Shown: one piece after another, positions 51,454-63,326 of the stretch
How positions within the stretch are numbered: the stretch's first letter is position 1
How the letters are laid out: each line of letters starts with the position of its first letter
Notes under the pieces: generated by a model
What the model saw: the letters and a program-made list of their open reading frames with translations, nothing else
What the model was told of the DNA's origin: nothing
Database searches by the model: none
Translations under genes and position numbers: made by a program
NCBI RefSeq assembly: GCF_035194505.1
Contig: NZ_CP136573.1
Coordinates: forward strand, 2,858,048-2,922,047
Source: Erythrobacter sp.
GTDB lineage: Bacteria; Pseudomonadota; Alphaproteobacteria; Sphingomonadales; Sphingomonadaceae
Direction of reading: 5' to 3'
Length of the DNA: 64,000 nt

Positions 51454-53397
51454 GTGAGAAATTTTGCATTTTTGTGCAGCGTCGCTGGGGCGGCGCTGGT
51501 GTGGGGCGTGCCTGCAAGCGCGCAGGATACGAACGCGCAGGACGATGGCGAAAAGATTGTCATCGCCGATTTTCGCCTGCCACCGGAAATCCTCGTTTCC
51601 GCCAGCCGTGACGGATCGCTCGAACGCGATAGCTTTACCGGTTCGGTAACGGTCATCACGACCAGCCAGCTCGAAGCGCGCCAGACCCGCGACATTGCCG
51701 ATGTGCTGCGCGATGTGCCGGGCGTGGCTGTGGCGGGCGTTGCGGGCCAGACCCAGATCCGCCTGCGCGGTTCGGAGGCAAACCACGTCCTCGTGCTGGT
51801 TGACGGGATCGAGGTGTCCGATCCCTTCGCCGGCGAATTCGATATCGGCACGCTGGCCGCCGATATCGGCGCGCGGGTGGAGGTGCTGCGCGGGCCACAG
51901 TCGGCGCTCTACGGCCCCGATGCGATCGGCGGCGTCATCGCTTATGAAACCGCCAGTGGCAGCTCCCTCTCCGGCCTTGCCGCCCGGCTCGAAGGCGGCA
52001 CGCAAGGCACGGTTAACGGCGCGGCGCGCTATGGCGCTTACGGCAATGGCTGGGACGCAAGCTTGTCTGCGGTCGTTGTCAGCACCGATGGCCAGCCCAA
52101 CGCCCGCAATGGCGTTCGCGATATCGGGCGCGACAGCTATACGCTGGCGGGCAAGGCCAGCTTGGATGTGGCCGAAGGCTTCGCCCTGCGCGCCGCGGCC
52201 CGTTTCATCCGTACCGAGGGGCTGTTCAACGACAGCGACTTCAACGCGGCCAACCCGACCTTCGGCTTCGTCATCGACAGCCCCGGCACCCGCTTCACCA
52301 ACGAGGCGATCTATGCCCTCGTCGGCGCACGGGCGGAGGCGCTGGAGGGGCGCTGGACCCATGATCTCTCGGTGCAGTTGGCCGATATCACCCGCGACAC
52401 CTTCGGCCCCTTCGGGCGCTCCAATTCGAGCAAGGGCGATCGCTTCAAGGCCTCCTATGTCAGCGCCTTCAAGATCGCGGAGGCGCATAAAGTCACCTTC
52501 GCCGCCGATTACGAGGTCGAAGGCTTCCGCAACACCACGCCGGGCGGCTTTGCCTTCAATGGTCGCCGCGAAATCGAGACGGTCGGCTTCGTTGGCGAAT
52601 ATCGCTATACGGGGGAGGCGTTCGATTTCAGCGCGGCGCTGCGCCATGACATCAACGATCTGTTCCGCGATGCCACGACCTTCCGCGTCGGCGCGGGCTA
52701 TCGTCTGACCGACACCACCCGCATCCGCGCCGCTGCGGGTAGCGGGGTCAAGAACCCCGGCTTCTTCGAGCTCTACGGCTTCGTCGACGGGCGCTTCATC
52801 GGCAATGCCGCGCTGCGCCCCGAAAAGTCCACGGGCTGGGAAGCGGGCCTTGACCAGCAGCTTGGCGACAACGCCAGCGTAGCGGTCACTTACTTCGACA
52901 GCGAGCTCGACGGCGAGATCTTCACCACCTTCCCGCCGCCGACCTTCATCGCCACCCCCGCCAACCGCACCACCACCAGCCAGCAGCGCGGGGTGGAGGT
53001 GTCGCTCAATGCCCGGATTGCCGATCAGTGGAGCCTCGATGCGGCTTACAGCTATCTCGATGCCGAGGAGAACGGCGTGCGCGAGGTGCGCCGCCCGCGC
53101 CATATCGCCAGCGCGGCGCTGACATGGACCGCGCCGGATGATGCCGCCTCGGCCACGCTGGTGGTGCGGCACAACGGGCAGGCACGCGACGTCGCCTTCA
53201 CCGATCCGAGCTTCGTGCCGGTGCGGGTGAGCCTCGATGACTACACGCTGGTGAACCTCAATGCGCGGGCGAAGCTCACTGACAGCCTCGATGTCTTTGC
53301 CCGCGTCGATAACCTGCTGGGCGAGAACTACGAGCAGGTGTTCAGCTTCGTCTCGCCGGGGCGCAGCGCCATGGTGGGGATCGAAGCGAGGTTCTAG
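51454..53397 (+). CDS. btuB: TonB-dependent vitamin B12 receptor
   Basis: 647 residues from a GTG preceded by GGGAGGA at 5 bases. A signal peptide (to 'VPASAQ') is followed by the TonB-box/plug domain ('EILVSASRDGSLERDSFTGS', 'QIRLRGSEANHVLVLVDGI', 'VEVLRGPQSALYGPDAIGG') and a 22-strand barrel ending in 'MVGIEARF'. It takes up cobalamin across the outer membrane. The riboswitch upstream makes the substrate assignment firm. The barrel contains 'GVKNPGFFELYGFVDGRF', as in BtuB-like receptors. Confidence 0.94.
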   Translation: MRNFAFLCSVAGAALVWGVPASAQDTNAQDDGEKIVIADFRLPPEILVSASRDGSLERDSFTGSVTVITTSQLEARQTRDIADVLRDVPGVAVAGVAGQTQIRLRGSEANHVLVLVDGIEVSDPFAGEFDIGTLAADIGARVEVLRGPQSALYGPDAIGGVIAYETASGSSLSGLAARLEGGTQGTVNGAARYGAYGNGWDASLSAVVVSTDGQPNARNGVRDIGRDSYTLAGKASLDVAEGFALRAAARFIRTEGLFNDSDFNAANPTFGFVIDSPGTRFTNEAIYALVGARAEALEGRWTHDLSVQLADITRDTFGPFGRSNSSKGDRFKASYVSAFKIAEAHKVTFAADYEVEGFRNTTPGGFAFNGRREIETVGFVGEYRYTGEAFDFSAALRHDINDLFRDATTFRVGAGYRLTDTTRIRAAAGSGVKNPGFFELYGFVDGRFIGNAALRPEKSTGWEAGLDQQLGDNASVAVTYFDSELDGEIFTTFPPPTFIATPANRTTTSQQRGVEVSLNARIADQWSLDAAYSYLDAEENGVREVRRPRHIASAALTWTAPDDAASATLVVRHNGQARDVAFTDPSFVPVRVSLDDYTLVNLNARAKLTDSLDVFARVDNLLGENYEQVFSFVSPGRSAMVGIEARF

Positions 53398-53404
53398 GAA
53401 AAAT

Positions 53405-53488
53405 CCGTTCTCCTCGAGCGGTTGCGAAGCACTGCCGAAGGTAGAACTCGAGAGGCCATGGTGTCTCGACTTCGCTCGACACGAACGG
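53405..53488. repeat. palindromic element, family B, copy 2 (btuB-obgE gap)
   Basis: An 84-base element starting CCGTTCTCCTCGAGCG and ending TCGCTCGACACGAACGG. It shares both termini and the 'GTGTCTCGACTTCGCTCGAC' block with the copy inside cysI at 58581-58648. It begins 8 bases after the btuB stop. Confidence 0.82.
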
Positions 53489-53540
53489 CTGGCTCGCCAT
53501 TATCCTCGCATTTGCGGTAGGAATTGCATAAGGGGCGCCC

Positions 53541-54605
53541 ATGCATTTCCTCGATCAAGCCAAGATTTATGTGAAGTCCGGCGGCGGCGGCCCCGGGGCC
53601 GTCTCGTTCCGGCGCGAGATGTACGTCGAATATGGCGGCCCTGACGGCGGCAACGGCGGCAATGGCGGCGACATCGTGTTCGAAGCCGTCGCCGGCCTCA
53701 ACACGCTGATCGACTTCCGCTATTCGCAGCACTTCAAGGCCGCGCGCGGCGGCCACGGGATGGGCAAGGACCGCACTGGCGCCAGCGCCAAGCCGCTCGT
53801 CATCAAGGTGCCGGTCGGCACGCAGATCCTCTCGGAGGACAAGGAAGAGGTACTCGCCGACTTCACGCAGGTCGGCCAGCGCATCACCTTCCTCGAAGGC
53901 GGGATGGGCGGACGCGGCAACGCGTCGTATAAAACCTCCACCAACCGCGCCCCGCGCCAGCACCAGCCGGGCATCCCCGGGCAGGAGGCGTGGGTGTGGC
54001 TGCGGCTGAAGCTGCTCGCCGATGTCGGTTTGGTGGGGCTCCCGAACGCCGGCAAATCGACCTTCATCAACGCGGTCTCCAACGCGCAGGCCAAGGTCGG
54101 CGACTACGCCTTCACCACGCTGGTGCCCAAGCTCGGCGTGGTGCGCCACAAGGGCCGCGAATTCGTGCTGGCCGACATTCCCGGCCTCATCGAAGGGGCG
54201 GCGGAGGGTGTCGGCATCGGTGACCGGTTCCTCGGCCATATCGAGCGCTGCCGCGTGCTGATCCACCTGATCGACATCACCGGCACCGACGATGCCGACC
54301 CTGCCGAAGCCATGCGCATCGTCGAGGACGAGCTGGCGGCCTACGGTGCGGGCCTTGATGACAAGGCGCGGCTGGTGGTGCTCAACAAGCTCGATCTGGC
54401 CGACGCCGAACTGGTCGAGGCCTATCGCGAAGAGCTGCTGGAAGCGGGCGCGGACAAGGTCTTTGCCGTCTCCGGCGCGACCGGCGCGGGCATCCCCGAA
54501 TTGCTGGACGCCGTGCTCAGCTTCCTGCCGGATCGCACCGCGACCGAGACCAAGGCCGTCGAGATCGAAGACGATGACGACGCGCCCGAGTGGTCGCCGC
54601 TCTGA
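53541..54605 (+). CDS. obgE: Obg-family GTPase
   Basis: 354 residues. It is a ribosome-associated GTPase linked to 50S maturation and stress control. The Gly-rich Obg fold ('VKSGGGGPGAVSFRREMYVE' to 'NRAPRQHQPGIPGQEAW') is followed by a G domain with G1 'GLPNAGKSTFINAVS', G3 'LADIPGLIEGAAEG', G4 'NKLDLADA' and G5 'FAVSGATG'. The usual obgE-proB order follows. The C-terminus is short and acidic. Confidence 0.97.
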   Translation: MHFLDQAKIYVKSGGGGPGAVSFRREMYVEYGGPDGGNGGNGGDIVFEAVAGLNTLIDFRYSQHFKAARGGHGMGKDRTGASAKPLVIKVPVGTQILSEDKEEVLADFTQVGQRITFLEGGMGGRGNASYKTSTNRAPRQHQPGIPGQEAWVWLRLKLLADVGLVGLPNAGKSTFINAVSNAQAKVGDYAFTTLVPKLGVVRHKGREFVLADIPGLIEGAAEGVGIGDRFLGHIERCRVLIHLIDITGTDDADPAEAMRIVEDELAAYGAGLDDKARLVVLNKLDLADAELVEAYREELLEAGADKVFAVSGATGAGIPELLDAVLSFLPDRTATETKAVEIEDDDDAPEWSPL

Positions 54606-54614
54606 CCTGACGCA

Positions 54615-55733
54615 ATGCTGAGCCAGTTGTCCGATATCACCACCGCACGGCGGATCGTGGTCAAGATCGGCTCGGCCCTGCTGGTCGGCGGCGGACGCCC
54701 GCGCACTGAGTGGCTGGCGCGCATGGCGGGAGATCTCGCCGCTCTTCGCAAGGCGGGCGCGCAGGTGATCGTGGTGAGCTCGGGCGCGATTGCGCTGGGT
54801 GCGGCGCGCCTCAGCCTGCCCAAGGGCGGGCGCGGGAGCCTCGCCGATGCGCAGGCGGCCGCTGCCGTGGGCCAGATTGCGCTGGCCGATCTGTGGAGCC
54901 GCGCGCTTGGCGGGGAGGGCATTGCCGCCGCGCAGATGCTGCTGACGCTGGGCGATCTTGAAGACCGCCGCCGCTACCTCAACGCCGCCGCGACGCTTGA
55001 CCGGCTGCTGGAAGCGGGCGTGATCCCGGTGATCAACGAGAACGATTCGGTTGCCACCGAGGAAATCCGCTTCGGTGACAATGATCGCCTCGCCGCGCGG
55101 GTGGCGCAGGCGGCGAATGCCGATCTGGTGCTGCTGCTCTCGGATATCGACGGGCTCTACACCTGCGATCCGCGCGAAGACGGTGCGGCGCTGGTGCCGG
55201 TGGTCGATACGGTGACGCCGGAAGTGATGGCCATGGCGAGCGGGGCCTCGTCCTCGGGCCTCGGCTCGGGCGGGATGGTGTCCAAGCTTCAGGCCGCGCA
55301 GATCGCGACGCGCGCCGGGATTGCGCTCGCGATCCTCAACGGCACCCACGAAGCCCCGATTGCGCGCGCGCTGGCGAGCGATACGGGCACGCTGTTCCTG
55401 CCGGTCAGCGCGGCATCGGCGCGCAAGGCATGGCTCGGCGGGCGGCTGGCGCCTTCGGGCGAATTGCGCGTCGACAAGGGCTGCGCCGAGGCACTGAAGG
55501 GCGGTGCGAGCTTGCTGGCGGCGGGCGTGGTCGGCGTGTCGGGCACCTTCCGGCGCGGCGATCTGGTCAGCGTGCTGAGCTTGCGCGGCGAGCGGCTGGC
55601 GCAGGGCCTCGCCGAATATGACGCCGCCGAAGTGCAGACGATCGCCGGCCGGCGGGCCGAGGATCAGGAGGCGCGATTGGGCTATGCCCCGCGCTCCTGC
55701 GTGATCCACCGCGATCACTTGGTGCTGCTATGA
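54615..55733 (+). CDS. proB: glutamate 5-kinase
   Basis: 372 residues. It phosphorylates glutamate in the first step of proline synthesis. The kinase domain has 'IVVKIGSALLVGGG', 'VSSGAIALGAARLSLPKG', 'PVINENDSVATEEIRFGDND' and 'LLLSDIDGLYTCDPRED'. A C-terminal PUA domain ('GELRVDKGCAEALKGGASLL') makes it the full-length form. Proline feedback inhibition is expected from the family. ATGA overlap with the next gene. Confidence 0.96.
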   Translation: MLSQLSDITTARRIVVKIGSALLVGGGRPRTEWLARMAGDLAALRKAGAQVIVVSSGAIALGAARLSLPKGGRGSLADAQAAAAVGQIALADLWSRALGGEGIAAAQMLLTLGDLEDRRRYLNAAATLDRLLEAGVIPVINENDSVATEEIRFGDNDRLAARVAQAANADLVLLLSDIDGLYTCDPREDGAALVPVVDTVTPEVMAMASGASSSGLGSGGMVSKLQAAQIATRAGIALAILNGTHEAPIARALASDTGTLFLPVSAASARKAWLGGRLAPSGELRVDKGCAEALKGGASLLAAGVVGVSGTFRRGDLVSVLSLRGERLAQGLAEYDAAEVQTIAGRRAEDQEARLGYAPRSCVIHRDHLVLL

Positions 55734-56647
55734 GCACACTCGCCATCACCGGCGCGACTGGATTCGTCGGCTCTGCGGTGCTGGCTGCCGCCTTGGCCGA
55801 GGGCCACGAGGTGCGCGCGCTCACCCGCAAGCCGCAAGCTGCGCAGGACGGCGTGAACTGGATCGCGGGCGACCTTGCAAAGCCCGAAGCGCTCGCAGAC
55901 CTGTGCGAGGGTGCCGACGCGATGATCCATGTCGCAGGCCTCACCAACACGCCCGATATTGCCGAATTCGAGACCGCCAATGTCACCGGCACCATCGCGG
56001 TGATCGCGGCGATGCGCGCGCGGGGCGTGAAGCGGCTGGTGTTCGTCTCCTCGCTCTCGGCGCGCGAGCCGCAGCTTTCGGCTTATGGTGCGTCCAAGGC
56101 GCGGGCCGAGCAGGTGGTGGAGGCGAGCGGGCTCGACTGGACCACGGTGCGCCCGCCCGGTGTCTATGGGCCGCGCGATATCGACTATCTCGACATGTTC
56201 CGCACCGCGAAGTGGGGCTTTGTCCCCCTGCCGCCGGGCGGGGCGAGTTCGATCATCCACGCCGATGATCTGGCGCGGTTGCTGGTGACGCTGGCGGCCA
56301 GCAACGCCGCGCCGACGCGCAAGAAGACTTACGAGCCTGACGATGGCCGCGAGGGCGGGTGGAGCCACAAGGAACTCGCCCAGGCCATCGGCCGCGCGGT
56401 CGGCAAGGCCAGCGTCTTTGCGCCGCATCTCCCCGCCGGGTTGCTGATCGCGGCGGCCGCAGGAGACCGCTTTGTGCGCGGCGACCGGGCCAAGCTTACC
56501 GCCGACCGCGTGGGCTACATGTGCCACCCCAACTGGGTGTCCCGCTCGCACCACCGCCCGCCGCCGGGCATCTGGTGCCCACGCATTGCGGGCGACGAAG
56601 GCCTCAAAGCGACCGCCGAATGGTACCGCCGCGAGGGGTGGCTTTGA
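55730..56647 (+). CDS. NAD(P)-dependent epimerase/dehydratase-type SDR
   Basis: 305 residues. It is an extended or atypical SDR with the Rossmann motif 'LAITGATGFVGSAVLAAAL' and the Tyr-Lys pair in 'LSAYGASKARAEQVVEASG'. 'MIHVAGLTNTPDIAEFETAN' and 'RPPGVYGPRDIDYLDMF' are typical of the dihydroflavonol-reductase/NDUFA9-like group. It is coupled to proB by a 4-base overlap. The substrate is unknown. It is convergent with cysH 4 bases away. Confidence 0.85.
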   Translation: MSTLAITGATGFVGSAVLAAALAEGHEVRALTRKPQAAQDGVNWIAGDLAKPEALADLCEGADAMIHVAGLTNTPDIAEFETANVTGTIAVIAAMRARGVKRLVFVSSLSAREPQLSAYGASKARAEQVVEASGLDWTTVRPPGVYGPRDIDYLDMFRTAKWGFVPLPPGGASSIIHADDLARLLVTLAASNAAPTRKKTYEPDDGREGGWSHKELAQAIGRAVGKASVFAPHLPAGLLIAAAAGDRFVRGDRAKLTADRVGYMCHPNWVSRSHHRPPPGIWCPRIAGDEGLKATAEWYRREGWL

Positions 56648-56651
56648 CGGG

Positions 56652-57428
56652 TTAGAGGAAGGGTTCCTCGCCCGGCTTGTGGATGCCGCATTCGGTCTTG
56701 TCCCAACCCTTCCAGCGGCCCGAGCGCGGGTCTTCGCCAGGCAGCACTTGGCTCGTGCAGGGCGAGCAGCCGATCGAGGGATAGCCCTGTGCGATCAGCG
56801 GATGGCGCGGCAGATCGTGCTGGATGAAGTATCCTTCGATCTGGCTCGCATCCCAATCGATCAGCGGATTGATCTTGAGCCGCCCCTGCGCGTCCGAGGT
56901 GTCCACTTCAAAGCGCGGCAGATTGGCGCGGGTCGCGGCCTGAAACGCCTTCCTGCCGGTGAAGCTCGCATCATAGGCGGCGAGCACCTTTTCCAGCGGG
57001 CGAACCTTCCTGATCTCGCAGCAGCCATCGGGATCGTAGGACCAGCGAAGGCCAGTCTCGTCCTTCTTGGCAAGGTCTACCGGATCGGGGGTCAGCACCA
57101 CCAGATCGAGGCCCAGCCGCGCCACCAGTTCGTCGCGATAGGCCAACGTTTCGGCAAAATGCTTGCCCGTGTCGAGAAACAGCACCGGCACCGCCGGATC
57201 GACGCTGGCGACGAGGTGCAGCAGCACCGCGCTCTCCGCGCCGAAGCTGGAGACGACCGCGAGATCCCCCGCGAGATTGTCGCGGATCACCGCCTCCAGC
57301 ATCTCCTGCGTCGAGGAGCCGCGGAACATGCGGTTGAGGCGCACCGCATCATGCTCGGTAAAGCGCGGGGCGAGGTCGAGCGCGTCGCGGGTGCGATCGC
57401 TGCCGGAGAGCGAGAGCTCAGGCTTCAT
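56652..57428 (-). CDS. cysH: assimilatory adenylyl-sulfate (APS) reductase
   Basis: 258 residues from the ATG at 57428. It reduces APS to sulfite. The nucleotide loop is 'VVSSFGAESAVLLHLVA', the 4Fe-4S ligands are in 'DPDGCCEIRKVRPL' (Cys-Cys) and 'SIGCSPCTSQVLPGEDPR' (C-x2-C), and the redox Cys is in 'KTECGIHKP'. The CC...CxxC set marks the Fe-S APS type rather than the PAPS type. It is the last gene of the sulfur operon and overlaps DUF934 by 11 bases. Confidence 0.95.
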   Translation of the reverse strand: MKPELSLSGSDRTRDALDLAPRFTEHDAVRLNRMFRGSSTQEMLEAVIRDNLAGDLAVVSSFGAESAVLLHLVASVDPAVPVLFLDTGKHFAETLAYRDELVARLGLDLVVLTPDPVDLAKKDETGLRWSYDPDGCCEIRKVRPLEKVLAAYDASFTGRKAFQAATRANLPRFEVDTSDAQGRLKINPLIDWDASQIEGYFIQHDLPRHPLIAQGYPSIGCSPCTSQVLPGEDPRSGRWKGWDKTECGIHKPGEEPFL

Positions 57429-57862
57429 GGCGCTTGTCCGCGATGGTGGCCCTGCGATCGGCGGCGCGCTGGTAGACATTCTCCCAGGTCGCAAAGGCGC
57501 GGGCCGCGTCTGCCTCGTCGAGCCGCTTGTCCGGGGCGAAGCTGTCAAACCCGCAGCGGCGCATGTGCGAGAGCTGGTCGATGAGCACATCGCCGACCGC
57601 GCGCAATTCGCCGGTGTAGCCTGCCTCGCGCAGGATCCGGGCGGCGGAATAGCCGCGTCCGTCGCCGAACACGGGAAAGTTCACCTCCACCAGCGCCAGC
57701 CGGTCAAGGAAGGGCAGCAGCAGGCGCGCATCATCGCCAGGCTCGATCCGCACGGCTGTGGCGTTGGTCTGGTCGCAGCAGGAATCGACCGTGACGGCGG
57801 CATGATCGACCGGCTCGTCATCGCGGAAGCGGAACTGTACCTCGTCGGGGCTGGTGCCCAGA

Positions 57863-57873
<11 letters not shown>
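57418..57873 (-). CDS. DUF934 protein of the sulfite-reduction operon
   Basis: 151 residues. The family-typical region is 'LVEVNFPVFGDGRGYSAARI', followed by 'LREAGYTGELRAVGDVLIDQ' and 'LSHMRRCGFDSFAP'. DUF934 genes are fixed between cysI-type reductases and cysH in alpha- and betaproteobacteria, and a role in sulfite reduction is presumed but not defined. It overlaps cysI by 11 bases and cysH by 11 bases, so translation is tightly coupled. Confidence 0.9.
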
Positions 57874-59533
<1,660 letters not shown>

Positions 59534-59534
59534 A

Positions 59535-59830
59535 TCAGATCACCCAGTCCCAGCCGGTCTTGTCGGCAATGCCCACGGCGAGATCGCGGCGGACGGTCGG
59601 CCCCAATGCGCGCACGCGGTCCTTGATGTGTGCGGGGCGGACATGGCCGCTCGCGTCAATGCTTGCCTCGATGGCGTAGGGCACATTGACCCGGCGCGCG
59701 GCCTGTTCGCGGGCGAGGATCACCTCGGCCTCGTCGCCCACGTCTACGGCATCGTCGACGAACAGCGACCAGCCCTTGCCGGTCCACCACGTGACAGCAC
59801 CCGAGCGCAGATCATTGCCAGTGAGGATTT

Positions 59831-59834
<4 letters not shown>
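59535..59834 (-). CDS. DUF2849 protein
   Basis: 99 residues from the ATG at 59834, overlapping the cobA stop by 4 bases and ending 1 base before the cysI ATG. 'NDLRSGAVTWWTGKGWSLFV' and 'EVILAREQAARRVNVPYAIE' are the family signature. DUF2849 occurs almost only in alphaproteobacteria between cobA/cysG and cysI and is presumed to help sulfite reduction. Function is not known. Confidence 0.9.
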
Positions 59835-60589
<755 letters not shown>

Positions 60590-60655
60590 GGCAGGCAGAT
60601 GGGCGAGCGCGCGGCAAGCTGCCAGCGAGAATGGTTTGGCAGTAGAGTAGCGGAA

Positions 60656-61840
60656 CTATACCCGCGCCAGCGCTTGCCCCAGATCCCCGATCAGATCCTG
60701 CGCATCCTCCAGCCCGATCGACAGGCGGATCGCGGGCTTGCCGCCGGTGCCGGCCATGCAGCTGCGATAATCCTCCGGCGTGATGGCGAGGGCGAGGCTT
60801 TCATAGCCGCCCCAGCTGTAACCGATCCCGAACAGCTCCAGTGCGTCCACCACCCGGGCCGAGGCGGCCGGGTCATCGCTCGCCAGCACGAAGGCGAACA
60901 ATCCGCAGCCGCCGGTAAAATCGCGTTTCCACAGCGCATGGCCGGGATCGGAGGGCAGCATCGGACACATCACGCGCGCCACCTGCGGCTGGGTTTCCAG
61001 CCATTCGGCAATGGCGAGCGCGCTCTTCGTCTGCGCTTCCAGCCGGATGCCCATGGTGCGCAGGCCCCTCGCGGCGAGCGCGGCGTCATCGGGCGAGACC
61101 ACCTGTCCCAGTTCCTGCGCGGTGCGGCGCAGCGCGGTGTACCAGCGCTTGCCCGCGCTCGCGCTGCCCATCATCAGGTCCGAATGGCCGCCGACATGCT
61201 TCGACAGGCTCATCATCACGATGTCGCAGCCATGCGCGAGGCCGGCAAAGCCGAGCGGGCTGGCCCAGGTATTGTCGAGGATGCTCACTGCGCCCGCCGC
61301 GCGCGCGGCAGCAGCGAGGGCAGGCACATCGCACATCTCGAAGGTGAGGCTGCCCGGCGCCTCCAGCCACACGGCCTTGGCGCCCTCCACCAGAGTTGCA
61401 AAGCCTGTGAGATCGCGCGGATCGAAGAATGCCGTCTCCACCCCCAGCCGCGCGAGCAGGCCGGTCGCCATGCTGCGGGTGGGATCATAGGCATTGTCCG
61501 ACATCAGCAGTCGGTCGCCCGGCTTGAGCACCGCAAGCATCGCGCCCGCAATCGCCGCCACGCCGCTGGGATAGAGCACCGTGCCATGTGCGCCCTGTTC
61601 CAGCGCGGTCAGGGCATCGGCCAGCGCCCACTGGGTCGGCGCGCCGCGGCGGCCATAGAAGAACTGGCCATCATTATTGTGCTTGCCCGCCTCGCGCCGT
61701 TCGGCGTCGCTGGCATAGAGGTGGGTCGAGGCGCGCCACACCGGCGGATTGACCACCGGGCCGGTCCATTCCGGACGCCGTCCGCCGCGCACCACGCGGG
61801 TGGCGGGCCTGCGAGAGCTGTCGTCCCCGCCGCCGCTCAT
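60656..61840 (-). CDS. metC: cystathionine beta-lyase / Cys-Met metabolism PLP enzyme
   Basis: 394 residues from the ATG at 61840, coupled to sseA by a 4-base overlap. It is a fold type I PLP enzyme with the PLP lysine in 'MMSLSKHVGGHSDLMMG' and the start region 'VNPPVWRASTHLYASDAE'. 'YGRRGAPTQWALADALTALE' and 'YSWGGYESLAL' are typical of the MetC group. It splits cystathionine to homocysteine, pyruvate and ammonia. Gamma-lyase activity cannot be excluded. Confidence 0.9.
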   Translation of the reverse strand: MSGGGDDSSRRPATRVVRGGRRPEWTGPVVNPPVWRASTHLYASDAERREAGKHNNDGQFFYGRRGAPTQWALADALTALEQGAHGTVLYPSGVAAIAGAMLAVLKPGDRLLMSDNAYDPTRSMATGLLARLGVETAFFDPRDLTGFATLVEGAKAVWLEAPGSLTFEMCDVPALAAAARAAGAVSILDNTWASPLGFAGLAHGCDIVMMSLSKHVGGHSDLMMGSASAGKRWYTALRRTAQELGQVVSPDDAALAARGLRTMGIRLEAQTKSALAIAEWLETQPQVARVMCPMLPSDPGHALWKRDFTGGCGLFAFVLASDDPAASARVVDALELFGIGYSWGGYESLALAITPEDYRSCMAGTGGKPAIRLSIGLEDAQDLIGDLGQALARV

Positions 61841-62694
61841 GCGTCTGGCCCTTGCGCTTTGGGCGTGGCGGGGTCTGCACCCCATTCGCTCCAGCTGCCA
61901 TCATAGAGCGCGGTATCGTCCTTGCCGACGAGGTGCAGGGCAAACAGCACCACGCTCGCCGTAACCCCGCTGCCGCAGGTGGTGGTGACGGGGCGCGTCA
62001 GGTCGATCCCCGCCGCTGCGAAAGCGGCCCGCAAGGCATCGGGCGATTTGTAGGTGCCGTCGGCGTTGAAGAGATCGGTATAGGGCAGATTGCCGCTGCC
62101 CGGGATGCGGCCCATCGGCAGGCCGTTGACCGGATCGGTGCCGGTGCCGAACACCCGCTCGGCTGCGCGCGCGTCGATCACCTGTTCGGCGCCGCTCGCG
62201 AGATTGGCGAGCATGGCGGCCTTGCTGCGCACCCGTGCGGGCGCGGTGAAGCGGGCAGGGGTGGCAGGCGCGATATCGGCGGCGGAGCTGTCCACCGGAT
62301 GGCCGTCGGCGCGCCATTTCGCCAGCCCGCCATCGAGGATCGCGACATTCCCGCGCCCGCTCGCCGTGAGCACGAACCACGCCCGTGCGGAGGTGCGGAT
62401 CGCGCTGTCGTCATAGAGCACGATCGCATCATCCGGCCCGACCCCGAGGCCCGCAAGCCGCTCGGCAATCTGATCGGGGGTCGGGAAGGCATAGGGCACG
62501 GAGGAACCTGCATCGAACAGGCTCGCTACGGCCAGAAACCGCGCCCCGGGAATATGTCCGGCGGCGAATTCGGCAGCGGCGTCGCGGTTGGCGGCGGGCA
62601 GGTGGTAGGAGGCATCGAGCACGACCAGACCGGGCGCGCCCAGCCGGGCTGCCAGCCAGTCGCTCGAAACGAGGCTCGGGACAGGTGTCGTCAT
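61837..62694 (-). CDS. sseA: 3-mercaptopyruvate sulfurtransferase (two rhodanese domains)
   Basis: 285 residues from the ATG at 62694. The inactive N-terminal rhodanese domain has 'HIPGARFLAVASLFDAGSSV', and the catalytic C-terminal domain has 'HIPGSGNLPY'-like 'GRIPGSGNLPYTDLFNADG' and the Cys loop 'VTTTCGSGVTASVVLFAL'. The CGSGVTA loop indicates mercaptopyruvate rather than thiosulfate as the sulfur donor. It is the first gene of the sulfur operon, divergent from queF. Confidence 0.93.
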   Translation of the reverse strand: MTTPVPSLVSSDWLAARLGAPGLVVLDASYHLPAANRDAAAEFAAGHIPGARFLAVASLFDAGSSVPYAFPTPDQIAERLAGLGVGPDDAIVLYDDSAIRTSARAWFVLTASGRGNVAILDGGLAKWRADGHPVDSSAADIAPATPARFTAPARVRSKAAMLANLASGAEQVIDARAAERVFGTGTDPVNGLPMGRIPGSGNLPYTDLFNADGTYKSPDALRAAFAAAGIDLTRPVTTTCGSGVTASVVLFALHLVGKDDTALYDGSWSEWGADPATPKAQGPDA

Positions 62695-62787
62695 GGCGCA
62701 AGGCCTAGCGCGACTGGGGCCGCGCGCCAAGCGCTGCGACCAGTTCCCGGCTTGCGCCCGGACACGGATCGGGGCAATTGCGCGGCC

Positions 62788-63261
62788 ATGACCAGCACCA
62801 CTCCGCCCCCCGCCGGCACCCCGCAGTTTCTCGGCCGCGACACGCCGCTTCCCGCATCGCCTGAAGAGGCGGTGCTCGACTACGTGCCCAATCCGCGTCC
62901 GGGCCTCACCTATATGGTGCGCTTCGTCAGCCCGGAGTTCACCTCGCTGTGTCCGGTGACAAATCAGCCCGATTTTGCCCATCTGGTGATCGATTACGTG
63001 CCGGGCGAGACGATTGTGGAGAGCAAGAGCCTCAAGCTGTTTTTGGGATCCTTCCGCAATCACAACGGCTTCCATGAGGATGTGACCGTGGGCATCGGGG
63101 TGCGCCTGTTTACGGAAATGCGCCCGCAATGGCTGCGGATCGGCGGCTACTGGTATCCGCGCGGCGGCATCCCGATCGATGTGTTCTGGCAGTCCGGTCC
63201 GCCTCCGGCCGATCTGTGGCTGCCCGACCAGGGCGTGCCCGGATATCGCGGCAGGGGCTGA
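62788..63261 (+). CDS. queF: 7-cyano-7-deazaguanine (preQ0) reductase
   Basis: 157 residues, unimodular QueF. It reduces preQ0 to preQ1 with NADPH in queuosine synthesis. The catalytic Cys is in 'FTSLCPVTNQPDFAHLVIDY' and the QueF motif is 'ESKSLKLFLGSFRNHNGFHE', with Glu and His of the substrate pocket. The C-terminus is complete. The gene is divergent from sseA; a 93-base gap holds both promoters. Confidence 0.96.
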   Translation: MTSTTPPPAGTPQFLGRDTPLPASPEEAVLDYVPNPRPGLTYMVRFVSPEFTSLCPVTNQPDFAHLVIDYVPGETIVESKSLKLFLGSFRNHNGFHEDVTVGIGVRLFTEMRPQWLRIGGYWYPRGGIPIDVFWQSGPPPADLWLPDQGVPGYRGRG

Positions 63262-63326
63262 TTCCAGACCCGGTTTGGGTGGCAGTTGACCCCCAGTTGA
63301 CCCCGAGATGACCCCGTTCGGCGCGC

